This document shows positions 1-10,470 of a stretch of 64,000 nucleotides of DNA, in pieces (position 1 is the stretch's first letter; each line of letters starts with the position of its first letter). The position numbers and the translations under genes were made by a program. The notes under the pieces were generated by a model. It was not told the DNA's origin. It saw only the letters and a program-made list of their open reading frames with translations, and searched no databases. The DNA comes from an uncultured Clostridia bacterium (GTDB lineage Bacteria > Bacillota > Clostridia > TANB77 > CAG-508), in the NCBI GenBank assembly GCA_947623465.1, contig CANQGU010000006.1:1-64000 (forward strand), written 5' to 3'.

Positions 1-77
1 ATTAATAAAAAATAAAAATTAAAGATAAATGGAGAAATCGAGAGATAATTACTTCATTTATAGAGATAGGAGAAAAT

Positions 78-1305
<1,228 letters not shown>

Positions 1306-1328
1306 ACAAAAAAATGTTTGCATTTTTA

Positions 1329-1357
1329 TTGACATAAGTTATTAACTATGGTATATT
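1329..1357 (+). promoter_or_regulatory. Sigma-A type promoter for the 49-aa microprotein
   Basis: A perfect TTGACA at 1329-1334 and TATATT at 1352-1357 are separated by 17 nt. They lie just after sufS, so the small gene at 1491 and its hairpin leader have their own transcript. Confidence 0.75.
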
Positions 1358-1389
1358 ATCTTATGGTTGGTTAAATTAACTTCCTTCAG

Positions 1390-1445
1390 GCATAAGTGCA
1401 TAGATTGGTAAGCTATGTAATGCCTGCTAATCTATGCATTTATGC
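1390..1445 (+). promoter_or_regulatory. Long leader hairpin upstream of the microprotein gene
   Basis: The 17-nt arms at 1390-1406 and 1429-1445 pair with a single mismatch around a 22-nt loop. No T-run follows, so it does not look like a terminator. It lies between the promoter at 1329 and the ribosome site at 1475, which makes it a candidate regulatory or stabilising element. No known riboswitch class was recognised. Confidence 0.55.
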
Positions 1446-1490
1446 TTTAAAAGGCTTAAATGTAAATACGAAAGAAGGAGGTTAATTGCT

Positions 1491-1640
1491 ATGAGGTTAG
1501 TAAGTCTCTTATTAATATTAATAGCTTTCTTTATTGGGTTAGCATTTTTAATACATATTTGTTCTAAAAACAGATATGCAATAAAATATGTTTCTCAAAA
1601 AAGAAAAATAGAGATTTATCCCACAGATAAATCTCACTAA
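1491..1640 (+). CDS. 49-aa single-span membrane microprotein, unknown function
   Basis: This small protein has one hydrophobic segment (about residues 3-24) followed by a basic, soluble tail ending PTDKSH. The ATG at 1491 has an excellent AAGGAGGT site at 1475-1482. An in-frame ATG at 1434 is less likely because it lies inside the leader hairpin and lacks a ribosome site. The gene has its own promoter and terminator between sufS and sufU, so it is monocistronic. I do not recognise a family; the context alone does not show that it serves iron-sulfur assembly. Confidence 0.65.
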   Translation: MRLVSLLLILIAFFIGLAFLIHICSKNRYAIKYVSQKRKIEIYPTDKSH

Positions 1641-1650
1641 TCAACCGATA

Positions 1651-1680
1651 AGATAAGGGCATAGCTCTTATCTTTTATAT
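1651..1680 (+). terminator. Rho-independent terminator
   Basis: Ten-bp stem (1651-1660 with 1664-1673, one G-T pair) with a 3-nt loop, followed by TTTATATT. It closes the microprotein transcript. Confidence 0.8.
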
Positions 1681-1707
1681 TATTATATTAACACATAATA
1701 TAATAAT
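1679..1707. promoter_or_regulatory. Perfect 11-bp inverted repeat upstream of sufU
   Basis: The arms at 1679-1689 and 1697-1707 are perfectly complementary with a 7-nt spacer. The site lies 33 nt before the sufU start, where an operator could be, but its pure A/T composition weakens the case. Confidence 0.4.
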
Positions 1708-1739
1708 TGTCAACAAAAATAAAATAGAAAGGTATTTTT

Positions 1740-2171
1740 ATGGAAGATTTAACAGATGTATATAATGAATTAATAATGGAGCACAGCATGAACTCCTATA
1801 ATAAAAGAAAATTAGAAAAAGCAGACTGTTCAGAAATGGGACATAACCCAAATTGTGGAGATGAAATAACTTTAGAGTTAAAAATGAACGGCAATATAAT
1901 AGAAGACATGGCTTTTTCCGGTCATGGTTGTGCAATATCACAAGCTTCTACTTCTATAATGATAGATACTTTAAAGGGTAAAACTATAGAAGAAGCAAAA
2001 GATATAATAAAAACTTTTATAGAAATGATTAAAAGAGAAACAACAGATGAAGAAGAATTAAAAAAATTAGAAGATGCTATAGCATTTAAAAATGTTTCAA
2101 ATATGCCAGCTAGAGTTAAATGTGCTTTGCTGGCATGGCATACAATGGAGGACATGCTAAAAAAATTTTAA
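1740..2171 (+). CDS. sufU: Iron-sulfur cluster scaffold / sulfur acceptor SufU
   Basis: SufU takes persulfide sulfur from SufS through a zinc site and feeds cluster assembly. The expected ligands are visible: Cys39 and Asp41 in PNCGDE, Cys64 in GHGCAIS and Cys128 in RVKCALL. The 143-aa length is typical. It is separated from sufS by a small monocistronic gene and has a weak AGAAAGG ribosome site. mnmA follows after 31 nt, so the two are probably co-transcribed; this fits, since MnmA also receives sulfur from a cysteine desulfurase relay. Confidence 0.94.
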   Translation: MEDLTDVYNELIMEHSMNSYNKRKLEKADCSEMGHNPNCGDEITLELKMNGNIIEDMAFSGHGCAISQASTSIMIDTLKGKTIEEAKDIIKTFIEMIKRETTDEEELKKLEDAIAFKNVSNMPARVKCALLAWHTMEDMLKKF

Positions 2172-2202
2172 CAAAAATTAGCATCTAACAAGGAGCAAAA
2201 AA

Positions 2203-3267
2203 ATGGAAAATAAAAAAGTACTATTAGGCATGAGTGGAGGAGTAGACAGTAGTGTATCAGCACTTCTTTTAAAAGAAAAAGGCTATGAAGTAATAGGAAC
2301 AACTTTAGAGCTATTTGCAGGAAGTAGCTGTTGTAATACAAATACATACATAGATGCAAAAAATGTATGTAATTCATTAGGCATTCCACACTTTACCTAT
2401 AATTGTAAAGACGAATTTAGAAAAAATGTAATAGAAGATTTCATAAATTGTTATGCAGACTGCAAAACTCCAAATCCATGTATAGAATGTAACAAATATA
2501 TGAAATTTGGTTTTATGTACGAAAAGGCAAAAGAGTTAGGTTGTAACTATATTGCAACAGGGCATTATGCTAAAACTGAGTATAGTAATGAATATGGAAG
2601 ATGGGTACTAAAAAAATCAAATGCAGGAAAAAAAGACCAAAGCTATGTTTTATGGAATACACCAAAAGAATTACTTGAACATATAGTATTTCCGCTTTCA
2701 GATTTTGAAAATAAAGAACAAATAAGAGAAATTGCAAGAGAAAACAACTTAAAGGTTGCAAATAAGCCAGATAGTGAAGATATATGCTTTGTGCCAGATG
2801 GAAACTATAAAAAATTCTTAGAAAATAATTCTAGTTTAAGACCAAAAGAAGGAAATATAGTAAATTCTAAAGGAGAAATACTTGGTAAACATACAGGTTT
2901 ATATAATTACACAATAGGACAAAGAAAAGGACTTGGAATATCATACAAAGTTCCATTATTTGTTTTAGGATTTAACAAAGCAAAAAATCAAGTAATTGTT
3001 GGAGAAGAAAAAGAACTTTATAAAAAAGAAGTAATAGTGGAAGATATAAATTTACTTTTATTTGATGAAATTAAAGATTGGCTAGAAGTAGATGTAAAAA
3101 CAAGATATTCTACTAAAACATCAAAAGCAAATATAATACAAGAAGAAAATAACATAAGGCTCAAATTTAATGAACCTGCAAGAGCATTAACTCCAGGGCA
3201 ATCTGCTGTATTTTATATTGGAGATATAGTAGTTGGTGGAGGAAAAATAAGCAGTAAGTTCTGTTAA
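2203..3267 (+). CDS. mnmA: tRNA 2-thiouridylase MnmA
   Basis: MnmA adenylates and thiolates wobble uridine 34 of Lys, Glu and Gln tRNAs. The N-terminal PP-loop is MSGGVDSS (residues 10-17). Catalytic Cys93 lies in NPCIEC and Cys195 in SEDICFVPDG. KDQSYVLW and GLGISYKVP are further family motifs. The 354-aa length is normal, and an AAGGAGC site precedes the ATG. The gene sits directly behind sufU, which links sulfur mobilisation and tRNA thiolation. No CGG triplet is in frame. Confidence 0.95.
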   Translation: MENKKVLLGMSGGVDSSVSALLLKEKGYEVIGTTLELFAGSSCCNTNTYIDAKNVCNSLGIPHFTYNCKDEFRKNVIEDFINCYADCKTPNPCIECNKYMKFGFMYEKAKELGCNYIATGHYAKTEYSNEYGRWVLKKSNAGKKDQSYVLWNTPKELLEHIVFPLSDFENKEQIREIARENNLKVANKPDSEDICFVPDGNYKKFLENNSSLRPKEGNIVNSKGEILGKHTGLYNYTIGQRKGLGISYKVPLFVLGFNKAKNQVIVGEEKELYKKEVIVEDINLLLFDEIKDWLEVDVKTRYSTKTSKANIIQEENNIRLKFNEPARALTPGQSAVFYIGDIVVGGGKISSKFC

Positions 3268-3281
3268 ATAGGACAAAAAAA

Positions 3282-3310
3282 TTGACATAAAACGCTAAAA
3301 ATGGTATAAT
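3282..3310 (+). promoter_or_regulatory. Consensus sigma-A promoter for the c-di-GMP riboswitch transcript
   Basis: TTGACA at 3282-3287 and TATAAT at 3305-3310 with a 17-nt spacer match both consensus boxes exactly. Transcription would start just ahead of the riboswitch. Confidence 0.88.
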
Positions 3311-3321
3311 TATGGTAGATG

Positions 3322-3405
3322 TAAAAAGCAAAGTAAACGAAAGTTTATGACGCAAAGCCATAGGTCTAAAAGGATTATATCCTCAAGATAGCTAGGTTGC
3401 CTTCC
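3322..3405 (+). ncRNA. Cyclic di-GMP-I (GEMM) riboswitch
   Basis: The conserved GEMM-I blocks appear in order: a P2 stem closed by a GAAA tetraloop (AAAC-GAAA-GTTT), the GACGCAAAGCC core, a P3 hairpin, and the GCTAGGTTGCC 3-prime block at 3391-3401. The GNRA loop, the core and the GGTTGCC closing strand are family hallmarks. No intrinsic terminator lies between the aptamer and the GGGAGG ribosome site, so control may act on translation. It senses the second messenger that commonly governs pili and adhesion. Confidence 0.9.
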
Positions 3406-3429
3406 AAATAAAAAAGGGAGGTATTTTTT

Positions 3430-4050
3430 ATGGAAAAGAAAAAAATGAAAATATGGAAAAAAATTTTAATTGTAATTGCAGTTATAATTCTTATTTACTT
3501 ATTAATAACATTATATAAGTATATTGTTTTAACTAAAATTTACGAAAGAAATATGGAAAGCAAAAAAATAACTAATAGCTATTATTATTCTGAAACAGAA
3601 GATACAATAATTGAAGGTTGGCAAAAAGATGGAATTAAAAAAATGTATGCAAAGTTAAAAGGAAAAATAGGAGACATTGAAATGTGGGAAAATTCAAATA
3701 CTGGAGAAAAATATGTATTTTGGAATGAACCAGAAAAAAGATATCAAGAAGGCGGACAAGTAGTTATGAGTTTTGCTTCAATGTTTACAGAAAGCGAAAA
3801 AAATATTAGACTCATGATGGCGGCACATCCATTGTTATTTATAATTCCATCAAAGTATGAGGATAAACAATGTTATTATATAACATTGTTTGATATTAAA
3901 GAAAAAATTGATAAAGAAACAGGTTTAACTTTGTTGGAGGGTAATAGCGGTATTGAAAGAACTTTAAAGTATACATTTAATGATGTAACAGATGAAGATG
4001 TTGAAATGCCAAATCTTAGTGAATACGAATATATCGAAAATAAAGATTAA
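3430..4050 (+). CDS. c-di-GMP-controlled membrane-anchored protein of unknown function
   Basis: A 206-aa protein with an N-terminal signal anchor (basic start, hydrophobic residues about 10-32) and a soluble domain predicted outside the membrane. The domain is rich in beta-type segments and contains the phrase MWENSNTGEKYVFWNE. No family was recognised. It is the only gene behind the riboswitch and has a GGGAGG ribosome site. Because c-di-GMP riboswitches often control surface structures, a cell-surface role is a reasonable guess, but nothing in the protein proves it. Confidence 0.75.
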   Translation: MEKKKMKIWKKILIVIAVIILIYLLITLYKYIVLTKIYERNMESKKITNSYYYSETEDTIIEGWQKDGIKKMYAKLKGKIGDIEMWENSNTGEKYVFWNEPEKRYQEGGQVVMSFASMFTESEKNIRLMMAAHPLLFIIPSKYEDKQCYYITLFDIKEKIDKETGLTLLEGNSGIERTLKYTFNDVTDEDVEMPNLSEYEYIENKD

Positions 4051-4096
4051 AGATTGCAAGTTTATATTTAACTATAAGAAAATTTCAAAAAAAAGC

Positions 4097-4125
4097 TTGC
4101 AATTATCATAAAAATAGGGTATAAT
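4097..4125 (+). promoter_or_regulatory. Promoter of the rimP-nusA operon
   Basis: TTGCAA at 4097-4102 and TATAAT at 4120-4125 with a 17-nt spacer. The TTGCAA form of the -35 box recurs at several operons in this window. Confidence 0.8.
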
Positions 4126-4150
4126 ATTAAAGACATAAAAATTAGAGAGA

Positions 4151-4177
4151 AAGAGCGGGAACAAAAATCCCGCTCTT
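4151..4177 (+). promoter_or_regulatory. Leader hairpin of the rimP operon
   Basis: A perfect GC-rich 10-bp stem (4151-4160 with 4168-4177) with a 7-nt A-rich loop lies between the promoter and the rimP ribosome site. No T-run follows. It is the most GC-rich stretch of the neighbourhood and is a candidate control or RNA-processing element. Confidence 0.55.
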
Positions 4178-4202
4178 AAATCTTAGGTATAGGAGGTAAA
4201 AG

Positions 4203-4664
4203 TTGTCAAAAATAGAAGAAAAAGTCGAAGACTTGGTAAAGAAAAAAATAGAAAATATAGGTTACGAATTATTTGATGTATTATATTTAAAAGAAGGTCA
4301 AGACTTAATATTAAGAATAGTAATAGATAACGAAAAAGGAATAACCCTTGATGACTGTGAAAAAGTCAATAACGAAATAAAAGACATACTAGACGAAGCA
4401 GATCCGATTTCAGAGCAATATCTATTAGAGGTATCTTCGCCAGGAATAGAAAGACTTTTAAGAAAAGATTGGCAATTAAGAAAATACATTGGAGATAAAA
4501 TTACAGTAAAGTTGTTTAAAAAAGACGAAAATGGAAACAAAAATTATGAAGGAATTTTAAGCCAAGTTACAGATGAATTTTTAGAAATTGAAATAGAAGA
4601 AAAGATAAAAATTCCAAGACAAAACATTTCGCAAGTAAAAACAGTATATCAAGATGATTTATAA
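4203..4664 (+). CDS. rimP: Ribosome maturation factor RimP
   Basis: RimP assists assembly of the 30S subunit. The 153-aa protein shows the family features: GYELFDVLYL near the N-terminus, LEVSSPGIERLL at about residues 74-86, and a C-terminal Sm-like domain. The start codon is TTG at 4203, chosen because AGGAGG at 4191-4196 is optimally spaced. It opens the conserved rimP-nusA-ylxR-infB-rbfA-nrnA-truB operon. Confidence 0.93.
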   Translation: MSKIEEKVEDLVKKKIENIGYELFDVLYLKEGQDLILRIVIDNEKGITLDDCEKVNNEIKDILDEADPISEQYLLEVSSPGIERLLRKDWQLRKYIGDKITVKLFKKDENGNKNYEGILSQVTDEFLEIEIEEKIKIPRQNISQVKTVYQDDL

Positions 4665-4699
4665 AGATAAAATAAATAAGAAAGGAAGATAAGAAAAAA

Positions 4700-5816
4700 A
4701 TGAAAGCTATTGATAATAAAGAATTAATACAAGCATTAGAAGATTTAGAAAAAGAAAAAGGAATAAAAAAAGAATATTTGTTAGAATCTATAGAAACAGC
4801 ATTAGTAACAGCATATAAAAGAAATTTTGATTCACAAGAAAATGTTAAAGTTGTAATGGACAAAGATACAGGAGCAACATCTGTATATTCTGTAAAGGAA
4901 GTTGTAGAAGAAGTAAAAGACAATATTAAAGAAATTGGATTAAAAGAAGCAAAAAAAGTTAAGAAATCAGTTAAAGTAGGAGAAAATATAGAAATAGAAA
5001 TTGTTCCAAAAAATTTCGGAAGAATTGCAGCACAAACAGCAAAACAAGTTATTGTACAAAAAATTAGAGAGGCAGAAAGGGAAATTATATATACAGAATA
5101 TAATGACAAAAAAGGAGAAATAGTTTCACGGACCAATACAAAAAGCCGACAAAGGTATTGTTATAATGGATTTAGGAAAGCTAGAAGGAGTTATGCCTTT
5201 AAAAGAACAAATACCTACAGAAAATTACAGTGTAAATAGTAAAATTAAAGCATATGTAGTAGATGTAGAAAAAGGAGAGAAAGGTTCACCACAAGTAATA
5301 GTTTCAAGAACTCGTCCAGATTTTGTAAGAAAGCTTTTAGAATTCGAAATACCAGAAATATATGAAGGTTTAATTGAGATTAAGAGTGTATCTCGTGACC
5401 CGGGAAAAAGAAGTAAAGTTGCAGTATATTCAGAAGATCCAAATATAGACCCTGTAGGTTCTTGTGTAGGACAAAGAGGAATAAGAATTCAAAATATTAT
5501 AAATGAATTACACGGAGAAAAAATTGATGTAATTGAATGGAATCCGGATATATCAATTTATATAGCAGCTGCATTACTTCCTGCGAAAATAATGGCAGTA
5601 GATATAAAAGAAGAAGAAAAATTTGCACAAGTAATTGTTCAAGATGACCAATTATCATTAGCTATAGGTAAAGCAGGACAAAATGCAAGATTAGCTGCAA
5701 AACTGACAGATTGGAAGATAGATATAAAATCTGAAAGTCAATTTAGACAAATGCTTGAAGAACAAAGTATGCAAGAATCGGAGGATGAAGCAGAGGACGA
5801 ACAAGAAGAAAATTAA
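4700..5816 (+). CDS. nusA: Transcription factor NusA, read through one +1 shift at CGG
   Basis: NusA modulates pausing, termination and antitermination by RNA polymerase. The N-terminal domain (about 1-130) is followed by S1, KH1 and KH2 domains; the protein ends soon after KH2 with an acidic tail, as in most Bacillota. The frame is broken at residue 144 by CGG at 5129-5131. Skipping C5129 gives IVSGPIQKADKGIVIMDLGK, the start of the S1 domain, and restores about 371 aa. The unshifted frame ends at 5239 and would lack all RNA-binding domains. Since nusA is normally essential, the shift must be efficient enough for viability or the base must be a sequencing artefact. Confidence 0.93.
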
Positions 5817-5835
5817 AAAAAGGAGAAGATGTAAT

Positions 5836-6108
5836 TTGAAAAGATTACCACAAAGAACCTGTATGGGATGTAATCAAAAAAAAGACAAAAAAGACCTAAT
5901 TAGAATTGTAAAAAATAAAAATGGAGAAATAAATGTTGACCCAAAAGGAAAATTGGAGGGTAGAGGTACATATATTTGTAAAAGCGAAGAATGTTTAAAT
6001 AAAGCAATCAAAAATAAGAGAATTTCTAAAATCTTTGAAATGGAAATTGATGAGAGTATATATGAGAATTTAAGAAATTTTATTAACGGAGGTGAGATTA
6101 TTGGGTAA
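5836..6108 (+). CDS. ylxR: YlxR/RnpM family RNA-binding protein
   Basis: A 90-aa basic protein with the YlxR signature [10 protein letters not shown] at the N-terminus and a later GRGTYIC segment. YlxR sits between nusA and infB in most Bacillota and has been described as a modulator of RNase P. The TTG start at 5836 is chosen because AGGAGA lies 9 nt upstream and the protein then begins at the conserved RLPQRTC segment. It overlaps the infB start by 8 nt, indicating translational coupling. Confidence 0.88.
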   Translation: MKRLPQRTCMGCNQKKDKKDLIRIVKNKNGEINVDPKGKLEGRGTYICKSEECLNKAIKNKRISKIFEMEIDESIYENLRNFINGGEIIG

Positions 6109-8980
6109 AATGAAAGTATATGAACTTGCAAAAGAAATAAATGTATCTAGTAAAGAATTATTAGATGAGGCAAAAACATTAGGTATTGATTTAAAAAGTC
6201 ATTTAAGTAGTATTGAAGATAAAGATGTAGAGACTTTAAAATCAAAATTTATCAAAGCAGCTAAAAAAACAGCAACTAAAAAAGAGGAAGAAAAAAAGGA
6301 AAGCAAAAAAGCTAAAAAGGATACTAGTGTAAAAAATGACAATCCAGTAATAATCAGGAGAGAGGTTATTATACAAGAGGAAAACAAATCTGAAAAGATA
6401 AAAGAGCAAAAAAATAAAGAAAACAAAACACCTTTTGTACAAAGAAATCAAAAAAAGGATTTTAATATTGTATATAGAAATAAAGTTGAAAAACCTTTAA
6501 CTGTAAGCGAATTATTTGGATTAAATAAACCAAAAAAAGAAGAAGCAAAAAAAGAAGAAAGTAAGACTGTCCAAGTAAAAGAAGAAAAACAAGATGTTTC
6601 TGTAAAACAAAAAACTGTAGTAGAAAATGAAGAACAAGATGTAAATAATAAACAAAATGCTATTCAAAAGGAATTTCAACCTAGAAGAAAAGAAAATTAT
6701 AGACAAAATCAAACCAACGAAAATAGAAACAATTTCCAAAGAAAAGATGACAGATATCAAAATAATACTAGAGATAGAGATAGAACATACAATAACCAAA
6801 ATTCAAATTATAGAAATAATAATCAAAATGGAAGAAATGGTTATAATAATAACAATAAATTCAATAATAAACGTACATTAGATGAAAGAGGAATTGAAAA
6901 AAATATTAAAGACATTATGAGTGTTGATGTAAATATAGAAGAAAAAAGCGCGCGCGAATATAGTAGAAACATAGATAAACAAAAAAATAATAATAAATTT
7001 GACGAAACAAGAACAAATAAAAAGAAAAATAGTAGAAGAAATCAAGGCGATTATTCTATAAATGAAAAGAAATTAAATACATTAAAACAAAGAAATAATT
7101 TATCAAATATGTTTGAAGATCAAGAAGATAGTATGTTAGATTATTATGATTTAACAACAAGCAGAGGTAGAAAAGGAAAGAAAAAAGCTCCAAAAGCAGG
7201 AGAAGAGCGTATAAAACAAAAAATCTTCAAACTTACAGAAATTACAATACCTGAATCTATTAGTGTCAAAGATTTAGCTGCAGAATTAAAGAAAACAGCA
7301 AGTGAAGTTATAATGAAGCTTATGGGTCTTGGAATAATGGCAACATTAAATAATGACTTAGATTTTGATACAGCATTTTTAGTTGCTTCTGAATTTGGTG
7401 TAACAGCAACTAAAAAAGAAGAAATAAAAGAAGAAGATATATTATTTGATGAATCAGAAGACAAAGAAGAAGATTTAGCTCCACGTCCACCAGTTGTTGT
7501 AGTTATGGGTCACGTTGACCACGGAAAAACATCTCTACTTGATGTTATTAGAAAAACAAATGTAATAAGTGGAGAAGCCGGAGGAATTACACAAGCAATA
7601 GGTGCATACAAAGTAAAAATAAATGATAGAGAAATTACATTTTTAGATACACCAGGACATGAAGCATTTACTCAAATGAGAGCAAGAGGTGCTCAAATAA
7701 CAGATATTGCAATATTAGTTGTTGCAGCAAATGATGGTGTAATGCCACAAACAGTGGAAGCAATAAACCACGCAAAATCAGCAGGTATACCAATCATAGT
7801 TGCAATAAACAAAATAGATTTACCAGATAGTAATCCACAAAAAGTAAAAGAAGAATTAATGCAATATGAGTTAGTTCCAGAAGAATGGGGTGGAGAAACA
7901 ATATTTGTTGAAATCTCTGCTAAAAATAATATAAATATAGATGGACTTCTAGAAATGGTATTATTACAAGCAGATATGTTAGAGCTAAAAGCTAACCCAA
8001 ATAAACAATCTAAAGGTGCTGTAATAGAAGCAAGACTTGATAAAAACAAAGGAACTATTGCATCAGTTTTAGTACAAAGAGGAACATTAGATGTTGGAGA
8101 TACAATAGTTGTTGGAACATCAATTGGTAGAATTCGTTCAATGGTAAATGACAAAGGTAAAAAAGTTAAATCAGCTGGACCATCTACACCTGTTGAAATA
8201 ATGGGATTAACAGAAGTACCTCAAGCAGGAGATACTTTCTACGAAGTTAAAGACGAAAAGGTTGCAAAACACTTAATAGAAAGAAGAAGAAGACAAGAAA
8301 GAGAAAAATCAATAAATCAAATATCAAGCGTTACATTAAACAACTTGTTTGGACAAATGGAAGCAGGAAAATTAAAACAATTGAACTTAATAGTAAAAGC
8401 AGATGTACAAGGTTCTGTAGAAGCTTTAAAACAATCATTAGAAAAACTTACAAACGAAGAAGTTGTTGTAAAAGTTATCCACAGTGCTGCAGGAGCTGTT
8501 ACAGAGTCAGATGTAACACTTGCTAAAGTTTCAAATGCAATAATTATAGCATTTAATGTAAGACCAGTTGTAACAGCTAAAGAAGCTGCTGAAAGAGACG
8601 AAGTAGAAATTAAACAATATTCTGTAATTTATCAAGTAATAGATGATGTAGAAGCTGCAATGAAAGGAATGCTTGATCCTAAATTTGAAGAAGAATTAAT
8701 AGGTACTGCAGAAATTAGACAAATTTTCAAAATATCAAATGTTGGTACTGTTGGTGGTGCAATGGTTCTAACAGGAAAAATAGAAAGAAATGCCGGTGTA
8801 AGAGTAATTCGTGATGATGTAGTTATTCATGAAGGAAAACTTATATCTCTAAAACGTTTCAAAGAAGATGTAAAAGAAGTTCAAAAAGAATTTGAATGCG
8901 GATTGCAATTAGAAAAATATAATGATATAAAAGAAGGAGATATAATAGAGGCATTTATAATGAAGGAAATAAAAAGGTAG
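6101..8980 (+). CDS. infB: Translation initiation factor IF-2
   Basis: IF-2 is the GTPase that places initiator tRNA on the 30S subunit. The N-terminal IF2_N motif ([17 protein letters not shown]) is followed by a Lys/Glu/Asn-rich linker to about residue 360. The G domain carries G1 GHVDHGKT at about 470, G3 DTPGHE and G4 NKID, followed by the C-terminal barrels. TTG at 6101 is preferred because GGAGGTGA is spaced 5-6 nt from it; ATG at 6110 and GTG at 6092 are alternatives. Length is 959 aa. No CGG is in frame in this long gene. Confidence 0.95.
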   Translation: MGKMKVYELAKEINVSSKELLDEAKTLGIDLKSHLSSIEDKDVETLKSKFIKAAKKTATKKEEEKKESKKAKKDTSVKNDNPVIIRREVIIQEENKSEKIKEQKNKENKTPFVQRNQKKDFNIVYRNKVEKPLTVSELFGLNKPKKEEAKKEESKTVQVKEEKQDVSVKQKTVVENEEQDVNNKQNAIQKEFQPRRKENYRQNQTNENRNNFQRKDDRYQNNTRDRDRTYNNQNSNYRNNNQNGRNGYNNNNKFNNKRTLDERGIEKNIKDIMSVDVNIEEKSAREYSRNIDKQKNNNKFDETRTNKKKNSRRNQGDYSINEKKLNTLKQRNNLSNMFEDQEDSMLDYYDLTTSRGRKGKKKAPKAGEERIKQKIFKLTEITIPESISVKDLAAELKKTASEVIMKLMGLGIMATLNNDLDFDTAFLVASEFGVTATKKEEIKEEDILFDESEDKEEDLAPRPPVVVVMGHVDHGKTSLLDVIRKTNVISGEAGGITQAIGAYKVKINDREITFLDTPGHEAFTQMRARGAQITDIAILVVAANDGVMPQTVEAINHAKSAGIPIIVAINKIDLPDSNPQKVKEELMQYELVPEEWGGETIFVEISAKNNINIDGLLEMVLLQADMLELKANPNKQSKGAVIEARLDKNKGTIASVLVQRGTLDVGDTIVVGTSIGRIRSMVNDKGKKVKSAGPSTPVEIMGLTEVPQAGDTFYEVKDEKVAKHLIERRRRQEREKSINQISSVTLNNLFGQMEAGKLKQLNLIVKADVQGSVEALKQSLEKLTNEEVVVKVIHSAAGAVTESDVTLAKVSNAIIIAFNVRPVVTAKEAAERDEVEIKQYSVIYQVIDDVEAAMKGMLDPKFEEELIGTAEIRQIFKISNVGTVGGAMVLTGKIERNAGVRVIRDDVVIHEGKLISLKRFKEDVKEVQKEFECGLQLEKYNDIKEGDIIEAFIMKEIKR

Positions 8981-8990
8981 GAGGGTTTTT

Positions 8991-9356
8991 ATGCCGCAAA
9001 GAAAAAACACAAACCGTATGGATAGAGTAAATGAAGAACTGAAAAAAGAAATTAGTTTAGTAATTGACTCTAAATTAAAAAATCCTAACATAACAGGAAT
9101 TATAAGTGTAACTAAGGTAAAAACTTCACCAGATTTAAGGTATGCAAGAGTATATATAAGTTTAATAAATTCAAAAAGCAAGAAAAATACTTTAGAAGGT
9201 ATAAAAAATGCAAGTGGCTACATTAGAACAGAAATAGCAAAAAGAGTAAACTTAAGATATACTCCAGAGCTTACTTTTGAAATAGATGAATCAATGGAAT
9301 ATGGTTCAAAAATAGAAAATATATTAAATGAAATAATGCCTAAAAATGAAGAATAA
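8991..9356 (+). CDS. rbfA: Ribosome-binding factor A
   Basis: RbfA is a small KH-fold protein that matures the 5-prime end of 16S rRNA. The 121-aa sequence has the family phrases SDPDLRYARVYIS-like SPDLRYARVYIS and RYTPELTFEIDES. AGGAGGG precedes the ATG. It follows infB by 10 nt within the operon. Confidence 0.93.
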   Translation: MPQRKNTNRMDRVNEELKKEISLVIDSKLKNPNITGIISVTKVKTSPDLRYARVYISLINSKSKKNTLEGIKNASGYIRTEIAKRVNLRYTPELTFEIDESMEYGSKIENILNEIMPKNEE

Positions 9357-9370
9357 GAAAGGAACTAAAA

Positions 9371-10318
9371 ATGACTTTAGATACAATATTAGAAGAAATA
9401 AAAAAAGCAGAAAAAATTGTAATATTAGCTCATGAAGGACCTGATGGAGATGCAATAGGTAGCGCTATTGCATTTAACCTAGCCTTAAAAAGTTTAGGAA
9501 AAAATCCAGATGTAATTATTCCTGAGTATTCAAAAAATTTCGATTTTTTACCTGACATTAATGCTATAAAAAAATCTTCAAATGTTAAAAAATATGATTT
9601 AGCAATTGCTCTTGATTGCGCAGACAGTAAGATTTTAAAGGGATATACAGAATATTTTGAAAAAGCAAGCAAGAAAATTGTAATAGACCATCATAGCAGT
9701 AACACTATGTTTGGAGATATAAATTTTGTAAATCCCGTAGCACCTGCATGTTGTCAAATTCTAATTGGTATGTTTGAATATTTTGAAATAGAAATAACAA
9801 AAGAAATTGGAGAATGCATAATGACAGGAATTGTTACAGATACAGGAGGTTTTTCACATAATACAACTTACGAAACTTTTGAATTCGCTGCAGAAATAAT
9901 GAGATTAGGTGTAAATATTTCTCAAATATTTAGAAGAGGATTATACACTAGAAATAAAGCCAATTTAGAACTTCATAAAAAAGCAATGAATAGACTTGAA
10001 TTTTTAGAAAATGGCAAAATAGCATTTACATATATTACAGAAGAAGACTTAAAAGAAGTCAATGCCATGCAAGGAGACCACGAGGGTATAGTAGAACTAG
10101 GCAGAAATGTAGAAAATGTTGAAGTTTCAATATTCTTGCATGCTACAAAAAATAATTGTTATAAAGTATCTTTAAGGTCACAAGATTATGTTGATGTTGC
10201 AAATATTGCAATAATGCTAGGTGGCGGAGGACACCAAAAGGCTGCAGCTGCAACTGTAAAGGGAACAATAGAACAAATTAAAGATAAAGTAATAGCCGAA
10301 GTTAAGAAACAATTATAA
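9371..10318 (+). CDS. nrnA: DHH-family oligoribonuclease / pAp phosphatase NrnA
   Basis: NrnA degrades nano-RNAs and dephosphorylates 3-prime,5-prime-pAp; relatives also degrade c-di-AMP-derived pApA. DHH-domain motifs are HEGPDGDAIGS (about residues 21-31), a DCAD motif and IDHHSSN. The DHHA1 C-terminal motif is GGGGHQKAA near residue 288. The 315-aa length and position after rbfA are standard. Confidence 0.93.
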   Translation: MTLDTILEEIKKAEKIVILAHEGPDGDAIGSAIAFNLALKSLGKNPDVIIPEYSKNFDFLPDINAIKKSSNVKKYDLAIALDCADSKILKGYTEYFEKASKKIVIDHHSSNTMFGDINFVNPVAPACCQILIGMFEYFEIEITKEIGECIMTGIVTDTGGFSHNTTYETFEFAAEIMRLGVNISQIFRRGLYTRNKANLELHKKAMNRLEFLENGKIAFTYITEEDLKEVNAMQGDHEGIVELGRNVENVEVSIFLHATKNNCYKVSLRSQDYVDVANIAIMLGGGGHQKAAAATVKGTIEQIKDKVIAEVKKQL

Positions 10319-10320
10319 TG

Positions 10321-10418
10321 GGGCGTGTCATTTGGGACGTCCTTTTTTGACATCTGTCATCTGTCATTGGGGACGTGCTTTTTTGACATGTTTTTATGTC
10401 AATTGAGACGCGATTTTA
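10321..10418 (+). repeat. REP-like repeat cluster after nrnA
   Basis: Two clear units and one degraded unit of about 27 nt begin TGTCA, contain GGGACGT, and end in a T-run plus GACA. The ends TGTCA and TGACA are complementary. The same unit occurs at 19385 and, inverted, at 38971. The T-runs could also help terminate transcription. Confidence 0.75.
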
Positions 10419-10470
10419 GAAGCATTATATGTGAATAAGAAATTTACAAACAAAGAAGGAATTAAAAATC

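Noticed and set aside
1434..1490. Earlier in-frame start for the 49-aa microprotein
   Set aside because: It lies within the leader hairpin and has no ribosome site, whereas ATG 1491 has an ideal one.
4053..4103. 8-bp inverted repeat ATTGCAAG/CTTGCAAT as terminator or operator
   Set aside because: The arms are 35 nt apart, there is no T-run, and the right arm is simply the -35 box of the rimP promoter.
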